DNA of 64,000 bases from AWTP1-18 sp036504515 (GTDB lineage Bacteria > Pseudomonadota > Gammaproteobacteria > Burkholderiales > Rhodocyclaceae): positions 434,001 to 498,000 of the forward strand of contig DASXVA010000009.1 in assembly GCA_036504515.1 (NCBI GenBank). The letters are read 5' to 3'. Under the pieces are notes generated by a model. That model saw only the letters and a list, made by a program, of their open reading frames with translations. It ran no database searches and was not told the DNA's origin. Shown here in pieces: positions 31,713 through 40,451 of this stretch (its first letter is position 1; each line of letters opens with the position of its first letter). The translations under genes were made by a program, and so were the position numbers.

Positions 31713-32321
31713 TTACGGTGCTTTGACCTGATGCTTTCTATCTAAATCATCAAGGGTGTTGAGGTTAGTGAACGCAGCCTCTTCGTCATAGTGGGTTGCT
31801 ATGCCACCAGCCTCCAGCAAAAAATCCCTGACACGGCGCTTTCCTTGTCTCAGATAGTTTTCAAGGCTTGAAGCCAATTCCTTTTTGCAAAGCAAAAAAA
31901 CAGGATGGTCTCCTGAACCGCTGGCTGCCCAGCTAACTGCTGCTGCAGGGTTTTGTTGCAAAGTTTCAAATAACCTGGCAACCAGATCCATCGGAAAACC
32001 CGGGGTGTCGCAGGGTACGCAAGCAAGCAGTGGTGTAGTGCAGGCAAGAAGCCCTGCATGGAGTCCAGCTAGAGGACCTGAATAGTCAGCAATTTGGTCT
32101 TGGATGACTGGATAACCCCATTGGGCATAAATGGCTTGATTGCGGTTGGCGCTGATGAGCAAGGTTTCAACTTGGGGTTTGAGGCGCTGGAGAGCATTTT
32201 CAACCAGTGGTTTTCCGTTCCATAGCGCAAGCCCTTTATCGGCACCGCCCATGCGGGTGCCTTGACCACCGGCCAGGATCAGCCCCGTAACAAGAGGTCG
32301 GTTGCTTTGTGTGGTCATCAT
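31713..32321 (-). CDS. mobA: Molybdenum cofactor guanylyltransferase MobA
   Basis: MobA joins GMP to molybdopterin to make the bis-MGD form used by nitrate reductase, formate dehydrogenase and related enzymes. The 202-residue product shows the nucleotidyltransferase signature GLILAGGQGTRMGGADKGL at about residues 13-31, followed by GPLAGLHAGL and CDTPGFP. Length is typical. The gene has no partner in the window; the start may be either the first or second ATG (MMTTQ). Confidence 0.95.
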   Translation of the reverse strand: MMTTQSNRPLVTGLILAGGQGTRMGGADKGLALWNGKPLVENALQRLKPQVETLLISANRNQAIYAQWGYPVIQDQIADYSGPLAGLHAGLLACTTPLLACVPCDTPGFPMDLVARLFETLQQNPAAAVSWAASGSGDHPVFLLCKKELASSLENYLRQGKRRVRDFLLEAGGIATHYDEEAAFTNLNTLDDLDRKHQVKAP

Positions 32322-32643
32322 GTAGAAAGTTAATTATGAGTTTTCTCTAATTTGTTGATTAACTGGTTGATTTTTTACTGCAACTTTGTTTCTGTAGGAA
32401 TCAATAGCACTGTTCAGAAGCATAGATGGAAAGGTCGATAACAGGATTTTGATCGGAAAACACAGCTATCCCATCACACTGGCATTGGCCACTTTAGTGG
32501 TATTGTTTCCCTCCTGCCTTTGATACCGAAGAATTTGTTCGCTTCAGGAAGGACGTAACACGGCAATAACAACAAATGCTCCATAAGAGAGCTGGAATAA
32601 CTGACTGCCCCGTAGAGAAAATCGTGGTCAGGGAGGAAATGGC
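32322..32643. other. Divergent intergenic region between mobA and the diguanylate cyclase
   Basis: This 322-base stretch holds no gene I can support. It is AT-rich near mobA. CCACT-TT-AGTGG at about 32490-32502, followed by a TTGTTT, is a weak hairpin, and I do not recognise any riboswitch. Both promoters must lie here, but I cannot place them with confidence. Confidence 0.5.
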
Positions 32644-34506
32644 ATGCATCTACGTGCCAAAGTCACACTGTTTTTCGGGATTTTATCGGTTGGCCTGGTG
32701 CTGGCGCTGGTCGCCATTGGCCTTTGGTCCTTCCGTCAATATTCCATATCCTCTGCTGAGGAACACATCCGCACTGCGGCGGAAATCGTGCGGGTGCATC
32801 TTACGGAGTCCATGATCAACGGGGTCATTGGCAAGCGTGAGAATTTTCTGGTCCGCCTCAAAGAGGTTCACGGACTTCAGTCAGCCCGAGTAGTTCGGGG
32901 GCCGCTGGTCGAACAGCAATTCGGCAAAGGATTCGAACAAGAACACCCTTCTGATGCGCTGGAATCCCGGGTACTTGGGGATGGCCGGCAGGAGTTTCAG
33001 GTACTGGAAGGTGATGAGGGTGTCACGATTCGTGGCACGATTCCTTTTGTCGCCCATCGCGGCGGCAACCCCAACTGTTTGCAGTGTCATCAGGTCCGGG
33101 ATGGTGATGTATTGGGGGCTGTCACCATCACCATGTCCATTGAGCATCTCAAGCGCAAAGCCATCGTTACCGTGATCTGGATGGTGTTCGCCGTGATGAT
33201 GTTTGCCCTGGTGACGTTTTTCATCCTGCGCCGACTGATGAAGCCGATTGCCGATACGGCAGAACTGGTTGAGAAGGTAGTCCAACAGGCCATCGAAGGG
33301 GATTTTGAGGGCCATGTTGAGGTACAGACCCGAGATGAAATTGGGCAAATCGCCGCGGACATGAATCGTTTGTTGGTCTTTCTCGATGAAGGCTTGAATC
33401 GTATCGGCCGGAATGTGGCGCAACTGACCAACCATACCCCCTCCAATAAAGGCAACTTGCTCAAGAACACCATTGATATGGTGGAAGCGCTGACCCAGGC
33501 GGCTCAATTCAAGCAAGCCATTGAGGAAGACGAAACAAGAATCGAGGTGTATCAGCGTCTCGCAGCGGCTATGGAAGGGCGTTTTGGCGTGCGGGAATAC
33601 TCTCTCTATGAAATAGAGCCGGGTAACAACCATATGACGCCGGTTGTTGTGGATGGGCAACTGGCTTCAGGTTGCCGTTGGTGCGACCCACAGATTGAAG
33701 TCCGCAGTGAGTCCTGCCGGGTTCGGCGGACAGGTCATCTGGTGGATGGAGTCACCACTTCAGACATCTGTTATTCCTTCCGTCCTCCGGAAGGGGCCTC
33801 TGACCGACGGCACATCTGCTTCCCAATTTTGTCGTCTGGTGGCGTCGGTAGCGTTATGCAGCTTTTGGTGACGGAGGTGGACTCGGCTGTGTTGCTCGAA
33901 CAGGTTCCCTACGTGAACGTTTATCTACAGGAGGCGGCGCCAGTACTAGAGGCAAAACGCCTGACGGAAACCCTGCGCGAATCGAATCTGCGGGACCCCA
34001 TGACAGGACTGCACAACCGTCGTTTCCTTGAAGAAATGTCGGAACACATTGTCGCCAATACCCAGCGACAAAGTTGCCATCTGGCCATCCTGATGCTTGA
34101 TCTGGATTACTTCAAGATGGTCAATGATACCCATGGCCACGATGCAGGCGATACCGTGCTGAAGGCCTTGGCCCGCGTGCTGAGTCAATCCGTGCGGGCT
34201 TCAGACATGGTGATCCGCTATGGCGGGGAAGAGTTCATGATCCTGCTGCAGAACACGGACAGCGATGCTGCCATGGCGGTAGGCGAAAAGATTCGGCTAG
34301 CCGTTGAAGCCATGAAGGTTCAGGTGGCAGGCGGCACCCTGAAAAAGACCATTTCGATCGGGGTTGCCGACTTCCCCGGGGATTGCGACACCTTCTGGCA
34401 AACCGTCAAGTATGCCGATGTAGCCCTCTATCGGGCCAAAGATAGCGGCAGAAATCAGGTAATTCGCTTCTTGCCGGAAATGTGGGAGGGAGGCGCCTCT
34501 TACTAA
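32644..34506 (+). CDS. Membrane diguanylate cyclase with periplasmic CxxCH heme motif
   Basis: The 620-residue protein makes c-di-GMP in response to an envelope signal. A first membrane helix at residues 5-28 is followed by a periplasmic domain with CLQCH at 145-149, the c-type heme attachment motif. A second membrane helix lies at about 172-195 and a HAMP domain at about 195-250. A GAF-like region follows, with four conserved cysteines or more (CRWCDP, ESCRVRR, DICYSF, HICFP). The GGDEF domain carries an intact GGEEF at about 527-531 and is therefore probably active. A GGGAGGA ribosome-binding site precedes the ATG. A redox or gas-sensing cyclase is the best reading; the heme itself is inferred from the motif. 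Confidence 0.88.
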   Translation: MHLRAKVTLFFGILSVGLVLALVAIGLWSFRQYSISSAEEHIRTAAEIVRVHLTESMINGVIGKRENFLVRLKEVHGLQSARVVRGPLVEQQFGKGFEQEHPSDALESRVLGDGRQEFQVLEGDEGVTIRGTIPFVAHRGGNPNCLQCHQVRDGDVLGAVTITMSIEHLKRKAIVTVIWMVFAVMMFALVTFFILRRLMKPIADTAELVEKVVQQAIEGDFEGHVEVQTRDEIGQIAADMNRLLVFLDEGLNRIGRNVAQLTNHTPSNKGNLLKNTIDMVEALTQAAQFKQAIEEDETRIEVYQRLAAAMEGRFGVREYSLYEIEPGNNHMTPVVVDGQLASGCRWCDPQIEVRSESCRVRRTGHLVDGVTTSDICYSFRPPEGASDRRHICFPILSSGGVGSVMQLLVTEVDSAVLLEQVPYVNVYLQEAAPVLEAKRLTETLRESNLRDPMTGLHNRRFLEEMSEHIVANTQRQSCHLAILMLDLDYFKMVNDTHGHDAGDTVLKALARVLSQSVRASDMVIRYGGEEFMILLQNTDSDAAMAVGEKIRLAVEAMKVQVAGGTLKKTISIGVADFPGDCDTFWQTVKYADVALYRAKDSGRNQVIRFLPEMWEGGASY

Positions 34507-34514
34507 GAGACGCT

Positions 34515-34547
34515 GGTGGGCCGGTTCAACTGAACCACAGGCCCACC
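34515..34547. terminator. Hairpin at convergent gene ends
   Basis: GGTGGGCC and GGCCCACC arms enclose an inner GGTTCA-AC-TGAACC stem. It lies between the convergent ends of the diguanylate cyclase and DUF4010 genes and includes the latter's stop codon. There is no long T run, so its strength as a terminator is uncertain. Confidence 0.6.
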
Positions 34548-35785
34548 CCCAGCCCCAAGGCAATAGCAGTAAAGCCCGGCAATACACGGCGAGCCAAAGC
34601 CTTGCCACCGATGGTGACTACCAGACCAGTCTTGAATACCAGATTGGAAAGAATGGCCAGGACGATGGCGATGACTGCGGCGTTGTCCGGCAATTTGCCC
34701 ACATTGAAAAGATGCAGAGTGGACAGGGTAATGGCATCCACATCGGTCAGTCCCGAGGCCAGGGAAACCAGATAAAGCCCTTGGCTGCCAGCCCAGTCCT
34801 GCATCCAGGCTGAAATCAGCAATACCAAACCGTAGAGCAGACCAAAGGCCAGCGCTGTGCGCAGTTCTGTCGGATTATTGACCTGGGGCATGGGTAGTTC
34901 CTGGGGATCAGACACCCGACGCCAGCTCAGGATGGATACTGCCAGGCCCAGAGTCAGTCCTAGCCCAAGCAAAGGGGCTAAATGGGAAATCAGCGAGGGG
35001 GCCAGTACCATGGCCACCAGGCCCAGGCGTAGCAACAAGGTGACGTTGGCCAGCAGGATCACTAGGGTGGCGGTCTTTAGAATGCCAATATCTTTGCGGG
35101 CATGGCGGGCAAACACCATGGTTGTGGCCGTACTGGACACAAGCCCTCCCAGAAAACCGATGACCGTGGCGCCATGGCGCACCCCCACCAGTCGCAAGGC
35201 GGCATAACCGGCCAGGGATACCCCGGAAATCAGGACCACCATTAGCCAGATTTGGTGGGGGTTGAGGGTGTTGTAGGGGCCGAAATCCTGGTCGGGGAGT
35301 ATCGGCAGGATGATGAAGGACAACACAGCGAACTGCAGAATGGATATCAAATCCTTGGCGGACAGGGACTGGGTAAAACCATGAAGTTGGGTTTTGAAAT
35401 AGAGCAGGGCGGTCGTAGCCACGGCCAACATGACGGCCAGCTTTCCATAACCTAACCAGACCGAAGCGCCCAGGCCATAAGCCAACATGATGGCCACCAC
35501 GGATGTGGTGCCGGGGTCACCGTCTTCGGGCGGGTCCATGATGATGGCGGCCATCATCATGGCACCCACCGTCATCAGGCCCAGGGCAAGAATCCAGCCG
35601 TTGCCGGTTTCTTTTGCAATCAGAGCCGACAGGCAGCCTAGAGGCGCAACCAAGCCGAAAGTGCGCAGGCCCGCTTTGGCATCGGGTTTGCGTTCTCGTT
35701 CAAGGCCGATCAGCAGACCAATGGCAAGGCTGGTAACGAAGGCTTGGAGGTTATCGGGCATGGCGATCAGCGGAAGTTGAGACAT
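34526..35785 (-). CDS. MgtC/SapB-family membrane protein with DUF4010
   Basis: The 419-residue protein has about eleven hydrophobic segments. The N-terminal MgtC-like part contains SLAIGLLIGLERERK and LRTFGLVAPLG. The longer DUF4010 part has LGGLVSSTATTMVFAR and SLASGLTDVDAITL. The ATG at 35785 is chosen over one at 35818; the shorter form starts with the usual short hydrophilic N terminus. The gene is divergent from ispD, with 31 bases between starts. Transport function is not established for DUF4010 proteins. Confidence 0.9.
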   Translation of the reverse strand: MSQLPLIAMPDNLQAFVTSLAIGLLIGLERERKPDAKAGLRTFGLVAPLGCLSALIAKETGNGWILALGLMTVGAMMMAAIIMDPPEDGDPGTTSVVAIMLAYGLGASVWLGYGKLAVMLAVATTALLYFKTQLHGFTQSLSAKDLISILQFAVLSFIILPILPDQDFGPYNTLNPHQIWLMVVLISGVSLAGYAALRLVGVRHGATVIGFLGGLVSSTATTMVFARHARKDIGILKTATLVILLANVTLLLRLGLVAMVLAPSLISHLAPLLGLGLTLGLAVSILSWRRVSDPQELPMPQVNNPTELRTALAFGLLYGLVLLISAWMQDWAGSQGLYLVSLASGLTDVDAITLSTLHLFNVGKLPDNAAVIAIVLAILSNLVFKTGLVVTIGGKALARRVLPGFTAIALGLGVGLWFS

Positions 35786-35816
35786 GTTTTTGATTCTAGT
35801 ACGTACAATCCGGACC

Positions 35817-36497
35817 ATGAGTTACTACGCTTTGGTCCCCGCTGCCGGCAGCGGAGCGCGCATGGGTGGCGAATTACCCAAACAGTATTTGCCCCTTCTG
35901 GGTAAACCCGTCCTGCACCATACTTTGTCCGCATTATGTGCGGTGCCCGACTTGGAAGCTGTCTTTGTTGTTCTTTCGCCTGAGGATGAACTGTGGAGCA
36001 GCTATGACTGGTCTGGCTTCGGTACCCGCTTGATCCCTCTTCGTTGCGGTGGAAATACCCGGGCGGAAAGCGTGACCAATGGCCTCAAGGCTGTTCAGGC
36101 CCGGGTTCATGCGGAGGACTGGATACTGGTGCACGATGCTGCGCGAGCCTGTCTTACGGTCAACCATGTGAAAAAGCTGATTGCCGATGTTGGACAAAAT
36201 GACGTGGGCGGCATTCTCGCGGTTCCTGTGGCCGACACCCTGAAGCGGGCTACCGGAGAACGGATTAATACAACAGTCCCCCGTGAAGGGCTGTGGCAAG
36301 CGCAAACGCCCCAAATGTTTCGTCATGGTTTGTTGTTGCAAGCTCTTGAGATGTGCCCAAGTGTTACCGATGAAGCCAGTGCTGTTGAGTTCATGGGACT
36401 GCACCCGCAATTGGTAGCCGGGGATGCAAGTAATCTGAAAATCACTTACCCGCTGGACCTGCAACTGGCCGGCTGGATTCTGGAAAACCGAGAATGA
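35817..36497 (+). CDS. ispD: 2-C-methyl-D-erythritol 4-phosphate cytidylyltransferase
   Basis: IspD makes CDP-methylerythritol in the non-mevalonate isoprenoid pathway. The 226-residue product has the signature PAAGSGARMGGELPKQYLPL at about 8-27, VHDAARACL and VADTLKRA, and ends just after NLKITYPLDLQLA. The ATG at 35817 is preferred because upstream in-frame codons are atypical. It overlaps ispF by four bases, the usual ispDF operon. Confidence 0.96.
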   Translation: MSYYALVPAAGSGARMGGELPKQYLPLLGKPVLHHTLSALCAVPDLEAVFVVLSPEDELWSSYDWSGFGTRLIPLRCGGNTRAESVTNGLKAVQARVHAEDWILVHDAARACLTVNHVKKLIADVGQNDVGGILAVPVADTLKRATGERINTTVPREGLWQAQTPQMFRHGLLLQALEMCPSVTDEASAVEFMGLHPQLVAGDASNLKITYPLDLQLAGWILENRE

Positions 36498-36979
36498 CCA
36501 TTCAATTTCGTGTCGGGCAGGGCTTCGATGTCCATGCCCTGGTAGAAGGGCGCCTCTGTATTATTGGCGGCGTCACCATTCCCTTTGCCAAAGGGCTTCT
36601 GGGGCATTCCGATGCCGATGTCCTCTTGCATGCCATTACGGATGCTTTGTTGGGGGCCGCTGGTTTGGGCGACATCGGTCGTCATTTTCCGGATACCGAT
36701 CCGCGCTGGAAGGGTGCCGATAGCAGGGTGTTGCTGCGAGCCGCCGTCGAGCAAGTGCAGGATGCCGGATGGCAGATTGCCAATGTCGATTGCACCGTGA
36801 TTTGCCAGGCACCCAAAATTCTGCCCCACGCGCCAGCGATGGTCGCCAATATTGCGGCCGATCTTGGCATTGAAATCGGCCAAGTCAATATCAAGGGAAA
36901 AACCACCGAACAACTCGGCTTTACCGGTCGGGGGGAGGGCATTGCCGCCCAGGCGGTCGCCCTGTTGCAGTCACGATAA
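36494..36979 (+). CDS. ispF: 2-C-methyl-D-erythritol 2,4-cyclodiphosphate synthase
   Basis: IspF closes the cyclodiphosphate ring in the same pathway. The 161-residue product shows the zinc-binding GQGFDVHALVEG, the GHSDADVLLHAITDALLGAAGLGDIG block, and the C-terminal TTEQLGFTGRGEGIAAQAVALL. It overlaps ispD by four bases. Confidence 0.96.
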   Translation: MTIQFRVGQGFDVHALVEGRLCIIGGVTIPFAKGLLGHSDADVLLHAITDALLGAAGLGDIGRHFPDTDPRWKGADSRVLLRAAVEQVQDAGWQIANVDCTVICQAPKILPHAPAMVANIAADLGIEIGQVNIKGKTTEQLGFTGRGEGIAAQAVALLQSR

Positions 36980-37052
36980 TGCAACGGGAATCATGGGTTT
37001 AGTGTTTAGAATGAAGCCATTACTCTAATTTCTTATCTTTCCTGATTCCCTC

Positions 37053-37535
37053 ATGCGTCTGCCCCAATTTTCCAGATCACTGCCCAAGCGACTGACACGG
37101 CTCAAGGGAATGCCACTCTTTGCCACTCTCGATGTTCGGGAGCTGCGCATCGTCGATGAACTGATCCATGATCGGGACTATTTGGCCGGCGAGATCATTT
37201 TCGACGAGGGAGATGAAGGGGAAGCCATTTACCTGATTTTTGAAGGCCAGGTACTTATCTGCCGTCAGGGAATGCCGGAAACGGGTTTCATCGTGTCCCT
37301 TGATGCTGGTTCCTTTATGGGGGAGCAAGCCTTGTTGGATCATGCTCCCCGTGCCGCTCAGGCAAGGGCTGCGCAGCCCTGCAAGATGGGGGTTTTGTTC
37401 CGCGCCGACTTTCAGAATTTGCTGGATTCCGATGCCCGGGTTGCATCGAAAATTGCCCTGCAACTTGCCCGTTACCTGAGTCGTCGGCTGCGGTCGGTGG
37501 TGAAAGGGCATGAGCAGGGTGAGGATCACCTGTGA
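37053..37535 (+). CDS. Cyclic nucleotide-binding domain protein
   Basis: The 160-residue product is little more than one CNMP-binding domain (about residues 20-130). It has a GEIIFDEGDEGEAIYLIFEGQV core and GSFMGEQALLDHAPRAAQARA, a somewhat altered phosphate-binding cassette. It lacks a helix-turn-helix or kinase domain, so it is likely to act by binding another protein. The GTG of the next gene overlaps its stop by four bases, pointing to a functional pair with the permease. Confidence 0.88.
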   Translation: MRLPQFSRSLPKRLTRLKGMPLFATLDVRELRIVDELIHDRDYLAGEIIFDEGDEGEAIYLIFEGQVLICRQGMPETGFIVSLDAGSFMGEQALLDHAPRAAQARAAQPCKMGVLFRADFQNLLDSDARVASKIALQLARYLSRRLRSVVKGHEQGEDHL

Positions 37536-38650
37536 GTGGCGTCAAGGTATCGTCCGGCCCCATCGTCTGGGCCGGCATCATTGGTAGCACTTGTCTTCTG
37601 CTCTTCCTTTTGCAAAAGGTCTTGTGGCTGGTCGTTCCATTTCTTCTGGCCTTGATTCTTTACTACTTCCTGTTTCCCTCAGTCCAGTGGCTGATGTATC
37701 GCGGCATGAGCCGCAGTAGTGCGGCCTTTGTCTCCATGGCGCTGTTCCTGCTGGCTGCTGGCGTCTATTTGAGTTTTTTCTTGCCTTGGTTAACCGGGCA
37801 TTTGCTGGATTGGCAATCTTCGGCAACCCGTTATGTAGATGGCGGAATGAAATTGCTGGGCCAGACCTTGGCCGGGCTGGAAGCCGCGTCTTCCATGCTG
37901 GCCCATGCCCATATTGCTCAGCAGGTTCAGCACAAGCTTTCCGGTGCGACTGGCAGCATCAGCCAGTATCTTGAGCCGATTGTGGTGGGCTTGCTGACCT
38001 GGGCGCCCACATTGCTGCTGACACCCTTTGTTTCCTTCTTTTTCCTGCGGGATGGCGGCGAGTTTCAACGCATGCTGGGGCGGGCTGTACCCAATGCTTT
38101 TTTTGAGAAGACCCTCTTTCTGCTTCATGAGGTGGACCAGACGACCCGGGCCTATTTCCAAGGGCTGCTGCGGCTGACGCTGCTGGATACCGCAACCCTG
38201 GCCGGAGGGCTTTGGTGGATAGGGCTGCCAGCACCCTTGCTGCTGGGTTTTGTCTGTGCAGTACTGGCCTGGTTACCCTTTGTTGGTTCCATTTTGGGTG
38301 GTCTGCTGGTTGTGCTGGTTGCAGCAACAGACTTTCCGGATGCTCCTGGCATGGCCTACGGTGCCGTAGCCCTGTTTCTGGGGGTACGCATGTTGGACGA
38401 CTTTGTGTACATGCCGATGACCATTGGCCGCAGCCTGCATATGCACCCCTTGCTGACCGTGCTCATGATTTTCGTCGGCGGTGCTGTTGCCGGTATTCCC
38501 GGCCTGATGCTGGTGCTGCCGCTACTGGGCGTAGTGATGGTTATCGGTGAAACGGTCGGAAAGATCGTTACCGACGAGCGGCTGATGGCCCGCTACCGGC
38601 ATAGTCTGAGATTGCGAGTCCGTCGTGCGAGTATCGACCTGCTGGACTGA
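37532..38650 (+). CDS. AI-2E family (PerM/YdgG-like) membrane transporter
   Basis: The 372-residue permease has about eight membrane segments and a cytoplasmic loop. Typical signatures are LLTPFVSFFFLRDGGEF, AYFQGLLRLTLLDTA and a C-terminal YMPMTIGRSLHMHPLLTVLMIFVGG. Substrates in this family vary (AI-2, sodium/proton antiport). Start is GTG at 37532, fixed by the four-base overlap with the cyclic nucleotide-binding gene. Cyclic nucleotide control of this transporter is a testable inference. Confidence 0.9.
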   Translation: MSGVKVSSGPIVWAGIIGSTCLLLFLLQKVLWLVVPFLLALILYYFLFPSVQWLMYRGMSRSSAAFVSMALFLLAAGVYLSFFLPWLTGHLLDWQSSATRYVDGGMKLLGQTLAGLEAASSMLAHAHIAQQVQHKLSGATGSISQYLEPIVVGLLTWAPTLLLTPFVSFFFLRDGGEFQRMLGRAVPNAFFEKTLFLLHEVDQTTRAYFQGLLRLTLLDTATLAGGLWWIGLPAPLLLGFVCAVLAWLPFVGSILGGLLVVLVAATDFPDAPGMAYGAVALFLGVRMLDDFVYMPMTIGRSLHMHPLLTVLMIFVGGAVAGIPGLMLVLPLLGVVMVIGETVGKIVTDERLMARYRHSLRLRVRRASIDLLD

Positions 38651-38659
38651 GCCTTATCG

Positions 38660-39070
38660 TTAAACGGTGGAGGCGTCGGTCTTGTATTCGGTTTGCTTGA
38701 TCCAGCTGGCCAAAGCTGAGTCCATGGTGGCTGCATGATCGTCAAACCAGGGCACCAGTTCTTCCACCAACTGTCGCCCCATTTTCATATTGCCTTTGCT
38801 GACCTGCTCGCGAACAAACCGGGCAATTTTCAGGATTTCTGAGTGCATGCCACCATGGCATTCGAGGGGCGGGAACATTGAGCCCCGCATCCAGCGTTCT
38901 TCCTGATCAAAGTGGGCTTGGGTATGAACCAAGAACTCATCCAGTCCCGTCAGAAAGTCCTCATCTGAACTGGTGTGGAGCCGGTTCAGAAATTCGATGA
39001 ACTCCCGGTGGGTATCATCCATTGGGGCCAAGCCCAGTTCATATTCTGGTTTCCAGGGAGCGAGAGACAT
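38660..39070 (-). CDS. Bacteriohemerythrin
   Basis: Hemerythrins bind oxygen through a di-iron site in a four-helix bundle. The 136-residue protein shows the expected ligands in order: DDTHREFIEFLN, HTQAHFDQEERWM, CHGGMHSEILK and WFDDHAATMD. It is a stand-alone, single-domain form of typical length. It could store or deliver oxygen, or scavenge it to protect nitrogenase. The end is convergent with the AI-2E transporter gene (nine bases apart). Confidence 0.92.
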   Translation of the reverse strand: MSLAPWKPEYELGLAPMDDTHREFIEFLNRLHTSSDEDFLTGLDEFLVHTQAHFDQEERWMRGSMFPPLECHGGMHSEILKIARFVREQVSKGNMKMGRQLVEELVPWFDDHAATMDSALASWIKQTEYKTDASTV

Positions 39071-39153
39071 GGTGAGCGTCGATTAAATGAAAATGCAGGA
39101 GTACGATTTTACCGGTAGATGCACCAACTACCTTGAGAGAAATCAGTTTTGAG

Positions 39154-39933
39154 ATGCTGATCGACACCCATTGTCACCTTGACGCCGCTGAGTTTGATTC
39201 CGACCGGAATCAGGTAATGACGCGATCCATTGCCTGCGGAGTAGGGGGCATCGTTATTCCTGCGGTGAGTCGTAATAACTTTGCCGCCGTGACAAGTCTT
39301 TGCCAGAGCAATGATTATTTATTTCCCGCCTATGGGATTCATCCGCTTTATGTTGATCAGGCCCAAGAGGATGACCTTGCGGTATTGCGTAGCCACTTGC
39401 CAGGAAAGGCAGTTGCTATTGGCGAAATCGGCCTGGATTACTTTGTTGAACCCAGAAATGAAACTCGGCAGTTGGAGTTCTTTATCCATCAGCTTGAAAT
39501 TGCCAAGGAATATGAACTTCCCGTTATTCTGCATGTACGGCGTGCCATTGATCCCATATTAAGGGAGTTAAGGCGAATGAAGCTGGTCGGTGGAATAGCC
39601 CATGCATTTAATGGCAGTCAGCAGCAAGCTGAAGCATTTATCAAAATGGGGTTTGTATTGGGGTTCGGCGGGGCAATGACCTATGAAAAGGCTAGGCACA
39701 TCCGGAGGCTTGCTGTTGAGTTACCGCTTGAGTCCATCGTACTGGAAACCGATGCTCCGGATATTCCCCCGGAGTGGAAATGGAAACAAAGAAACGAGCC
39801 CGGGGAACTGCTAGGTATTGCTGAAGTGCTTGCCAAGTTGCGTAATCAGTCTCTTGAAGAGATTATTTCAGTCACCGGTAGTAATGCCTTGCGAATACTA
39901 CCGGAACTGAAATCTGTACTGACTACCGATTAA
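39154..39933 (+). CDS. TatD-family metal-dependent deoxyribonuclease
   Basis: The 259-residue product has the opening LIDTHCHLDAAEF with two metal-binding His. Later motifs are IGEIGLDYF, LPVILHVRRA, GIAHAFNGS and ETDAPDIPPEWK, which supply the remaining ligands of the TIM-barrel nuclease. The ATG at 39154 starts the usual N terminus; a TTG at 39133 in the same frame is possible but less likely. The gene overlaps the convergent H-NS gene by four bases. Confidence 0.93.
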   Translation: MLIDTHCHLDAAEFDSDRNQVMTRSIACGVGGIVIPAVSRNNFAAVTSLCQSNDYLFPAYGIHPLYVDQAQEDDLAVLRSHLPGKAVAIGEIGLDYFVEPRNETRQLEFFIHQLEIAKEYELPVILHVRRAIDPILRELRRMKLVGGIAHAFNGSQQQAEAFIKMGFVLGFGGAMTYEKARHIRRLAVELPLESIVLETDAPDIPPEWKWKQRNEPGELLGIAEVLAKLRNQSLEEIISVTGSNALRILPELKSVLTTD

Positions 39934-40247
39934 ATAGCCAGGGATTCAATTGTTTTACCGCTGGCGAGCCAGTCGCTTACCCATACCGGCTTACGGCCAC
40001 GGCCAGTCCAAGTCAAATCGGGCTGGGAAGGGTGACGGTATTTGGCGGCAACCTTTTTAACGGAAGCCTTTTTTGAACCACCTTTCTTACTCAGCAAATC
40101 TTCCAGTGAAAAGCCATGGGAAGTTGCCAGAGCAGCCATTTGCTCCAATACTTTTTGCCTGTCTTCGGTTTGCCGTTTGATGATCTCGGCGGGAATCTTG
40201 GCGTGCAATTCTTTTAATTGGGCGATGGAAAGATGGGAAATATCCAT
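39930..40247 (-). CDS. H-NS family nucleoid protein
   Basis: This 105-residue protein has an N-terminal oligomerisation helix (ISHLSIAQLKELHAKIPAEI) and a C-terminal DNA-binding domain with TWTGRGRKPVWVSDWL, the conserved AT-hook-like loop. A linker rich in Lys and Ala joins the two. The ATG at 40247 is chosen because GGAG lies eight bases upstream; a start at 40262 would add five residues. Such proteins silence AT-rich acquired DNA. It overlaps the tatD end. Confidence 0.93.
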   Translation of the reverse strand: MDISHLSIAQLKELHAKIPAEIIKRQTEDRQKVLEQMAALATSHGFSLEDLLSKKGGSKKASVKKVAAKYRHPSQPDLTWTGRGRKPVWVSDWLASGKTIESLAI

Positions 40248-40451
40248 AAATACTGACTCCATTAATGGTGAGTTTTAATTAAGTGTGAATAAGTTTCGAA
40301 AAACTCGAGATTCGATATTACCTTAATTATATTTGTGGGTGGCGATTGAAATTGTAAGAACTTTCAGCCAAATCCGAAGGGGCTACAGGAAGGGATAGCA
40401 TGGCTGCAACGCTATAATTGCCGCTTCGAACCCATTCTCCAGTCTTCTCCT

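Noticed and set aside
32322..32643. Possible riboswitch or c-di-GMP aptamer ahead of the diguanylate cyclase
   Set aside because: I could not find a conserved aptamer core or a convincing expression platform; only a weak short hairpin is present.
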